In this document: piece after piece, positions 57,820-60,000 of the stretch
Layout: every line of letters begins with the position of its first letter
How positions within the stretch are numbered: the first letter of the stretch is position 1
DNA from: Polytrichum commune
Taxonomy: Eukaryota; Streptophyta; Polytrichopsida; Polytrichales; Polytrichaceae
Length of the DNA: 60,000 bases
Assembly (NCBI GenBank): GCA_950295325.1
Contig: OX485804.1
Location: 4,528,001-4,588,000 of the forward strand
Reading direction: 5' to 3'
Made by a program: the position numbers and the translations under genes
The notes under the pieces: generated by a model
Told to the model about the DNA's origin: nothing
Seen by the model: the letters and a program-made list of their open reading frames with translations, nothing else
The model's database searches: none

Positions 57820-60000
57820 CTCCCACTTTGCCAGTAGTCAAAGGCTTCTAAACCCATTGCCTTCGTCAATGTTTCATGCATATCCTTTGCAAGTGGTTTG
57901 GTTAGCACGCTCACTTTCATATCCTCCATTAGACAATACTTCAAACATATCTCTTGGTTTCTAGTTTCTCTCTAATGAAGTGATGTTGTACATCAATATG
58001 TTTGGTGCAAGAATGGTGTGTGGGATTCTTTGTAAATGTTGTGCAACCTTGATTGTTGCATATGATGGATGTCAGTCCTTCTTGCACATACCCCACATCC
58101 GCCAAAACTTGTTTAAGCCAAACCATTTCCTTAGTACAATGGCTAGTAGCCATGTACTCCGCCTTCATCGTAAATAATGCAATGGTTGGTTGTTTCTTGC
58201 ATTTCCGCGAAATGACTCCAGTGCCAATAAAAATACACATACCCCATGGTGGATTGCCAGTCGTTTACATCTCCCGCCCAATCCGCATTGTAATAAACTT
58301 CTCAAAACAATATCCATGCCTCCGAAGCATCATTTGAAGTCCAAATTGCCTTCTAAATACCTCATGATGCGTTTCAAGCCATCCAATGTGGTGGATGGAC
58401 CTTCGACATGAATTGGCTCATCGTACTCACCACAAATGCAATATCAGCCATCGTGGTCATCATTGCATATATAAGAGATTCTACCCCGGCCTTATATGGA
58501 ACACCTTCCATTTTCCTTTGCATATTATCCAATTCCTTGTTTGAAAGTTTTAACAATTTGGAATTTATGTTGAACGGGGTTCCGACCAGTTTGTATTTTT
58601 TCATGCTAAAACGTTCATCTCAAATTCCTTCTCGAGCTCCGATTTGAGCCACTTCAATTGGATTACATTACTTGCCAAATCATCCATGTGGAGGATTGCC
58701 ACCAACAAATATTCACCCGTTTGTTTGACGTATAACGAATGATCCGATTGGCTCCTACAAAACCCTCCTTAAGAACAAGTCGATACGGTGGTACCAAGTT
58801 TTCGGCGATTGTTTGAACCCATATAAAGCTTTCTTGAGTTTGCACTCAAGGTCTTGTTTTTTTCTCTTGTATGAAACCCTCCGTTTGATCCATATAAATC
58901 TCCACCTCCAATATTAAATACCATTTTTACATCCAATTGGTGTATTTTCTAATTCATGGTTGATCTTGATACGAGATTGCATCTAATAATGATAAACTTG
59001 GCCATGGGAGCAAAGGTCCCGTTAAAATCTACTCCTGCCACTCGATATTATTCCTTTGCTACTAACCGTGTTTTATATCTAATAATTTCACCCAATGCAT
59101 CCTTCTTGTTGCGGAACACCCATTTGCATCCTACACTCTTGCGATCCTTTGGAAGATTAGTCAATTCTGACGTACCATTGGCTATGAGCGAGGCATACTC
59201 CTCTTACATTGCGGCCTCCCACTTGTTTGCATCTTTAGATCTCAATGCTTTGCACGAATTGGAAGGATCATCCAACAATGTCACATTGGCCCGTTCAACC
59301 ATCGTGTTGGGGGTATAATGTGATTCTTCCACCACTTTGTGAGCAGGTGTCACTCCTTCTTAGAATATTTTTCATCCTTACCGAACCTCTCAACGTGGCC
59401 GTCATTCTCCTAGGAAATTTTGAATACTTCCCCATTTGCAACTAAGTGATCTCCTACTTGCTCCTCGCACTCCTCACCATCATCACACGAAGATGATTTG
59501 AAAGATTCGTCCACAACAACCACCGTAGAGCCTTCATTTCTCCCACTTGGACGTATCTTTAAAGCGTTTCCAACGCTCGTGCCATCCTCCATGAATACCA
59601 TGTCTCAAATTTTTAAGAATTTTTTAGTTTATAAATACATTAGCCTATAGGCTTCTTGTTCTCGCACAATAATCCAAGAACAAACAATTTGTGTCATTTA
59701 CATTGAATTTATTTTATTTTTTCATCTAGCATCATTGCATCAGCAACGTACCTAAACATATGCATATGTGCAATGCAAGGCCTTCTTCCGCTTCACACTT
59801 CCTTGGACATAATGAAATCGAACACCCTTGTTGAACAACGGTTTCATATGTAAACCGCATTAATCATTGCTTCCGTCCAAAACGATTTGTTGAATTTTTA
59901 AGCATGAAACATGTTCCTTATGATAACTATGATAGTTTAATTCGCATGCTCCACCACTTCATTTTGTTGAGGCGTATATAGTATAGACGTTTATTTTTTG
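57820..60000 (-). pseudogene. Copia polyprotein: integrase end, reverse transcriptase, RNase H (degenerate)
   Basis: Minus strand, from high to low coordinates. Near 59970-59800: the integrase C-terminal region with PQQNEVVEH and NKSFWTEAMINAVYI. 59600-59400: the linker MVFMEDGTSVGNALKIRPSG. 59200-58640: RVT_2 with KSVGCKWVFRNKKDALGEI, IHQLDVK, LKKALYGFKQS and YLLVAILHMDDLA, where the YVDD catalytic motif reads HMDD. 58600-58380: EGVPYKAGVESLIYAM. 58240-57850: RNase H with KAEYMATSHCTKEMVWLKQV and a DVLTKPLAKDMHE-type end. Several stops and frameshifts make it inactive. Gag, protease and the 5' LTR lie beyond 60000. Confidence 0.9.

Noticed and set aside
1-60000. CRISPR arrays, prokaryotic operons or phage-like defence systems
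   Set aside because: Spliced plant gene and plant retrotransposons show this is nuclear plant DNA; the only regular arrays are minisatellites without unique spacers.
1-60000. Intact tRNA or full 5S rRNA genes
   Set aside because: Only 5S-like and B-box-like partial sequences were found; none folds or aligns over a full gene length by eye.

Overview
This is nuclear DNA of a large-genome land plant. The evidence is one intron-rich plant gene with GT-AG introns, plant-type Copia and L1 retrotransposons, and dense MITEs. The lineage cannot be fixed from sequence alone; the single gene reads like those of non-grass land plants, and a gymnosperm or spore-bearing plant would fit. The window is moderately AT-rich, and nearly everything outside the one gene is transposon-derived or unassignable.

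Layout. 1-2640: intergenic repeats ending in a degenerate tandem array rich in CCATAC hexamers. 2790-7069: a complete 11-exon gene for inositol monophosphatase / L-galactose-1-phosphate phosphatase (VTC4 type, 269 aa), with a 5S-rRNA-like Pol III sequence in its eighth intron. 7070-31900: intergenic, with a foldback, two Mutator-like MITEs with 10-bp target duplications, an internally deleted hAT element (8-bp duplication) that keeps an open C-terminal transposase frame, a Copia solo LTR (5-bp duplication), mariner-like and PIF/Harbinger-like elements, a long hairpin and a minisatellite. 31900-40720: an A/C-rich, G-poor non-LTR retrotransposon (LINE) split by three insertions, one carrying a 33-35 bp minisatellite. 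42810-49942: PIF/Harbinger MITEs, two more hAT elements with recognisable TIRs and target duplications (one contains a captured class III peroxidase fragment), and a gene-like stretch with no recognised product. 50869-60000: hAT MITEs, a non-autonomous hAT, and an L1-type LINE invaded by a pogo-like element and two hAT MITEs, then cut by a degenerate Copia element that runs off the window.

Only the phosphatase is a credible functional host gene; it acts in ascorbate (Smirnoff-Wheeler) and myo-inositol metabolism. The main new observation is a family of short hAT-type MITEs carrying AACCGGTT motifs, present six times here in whole or part. One copy has a perfect 8-bp target duplication, two sit inside a LINE, one is nested in another hAT, and one is itself split by another MITE. 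The relative order of many insertions can therefore be read directly from the sequence.
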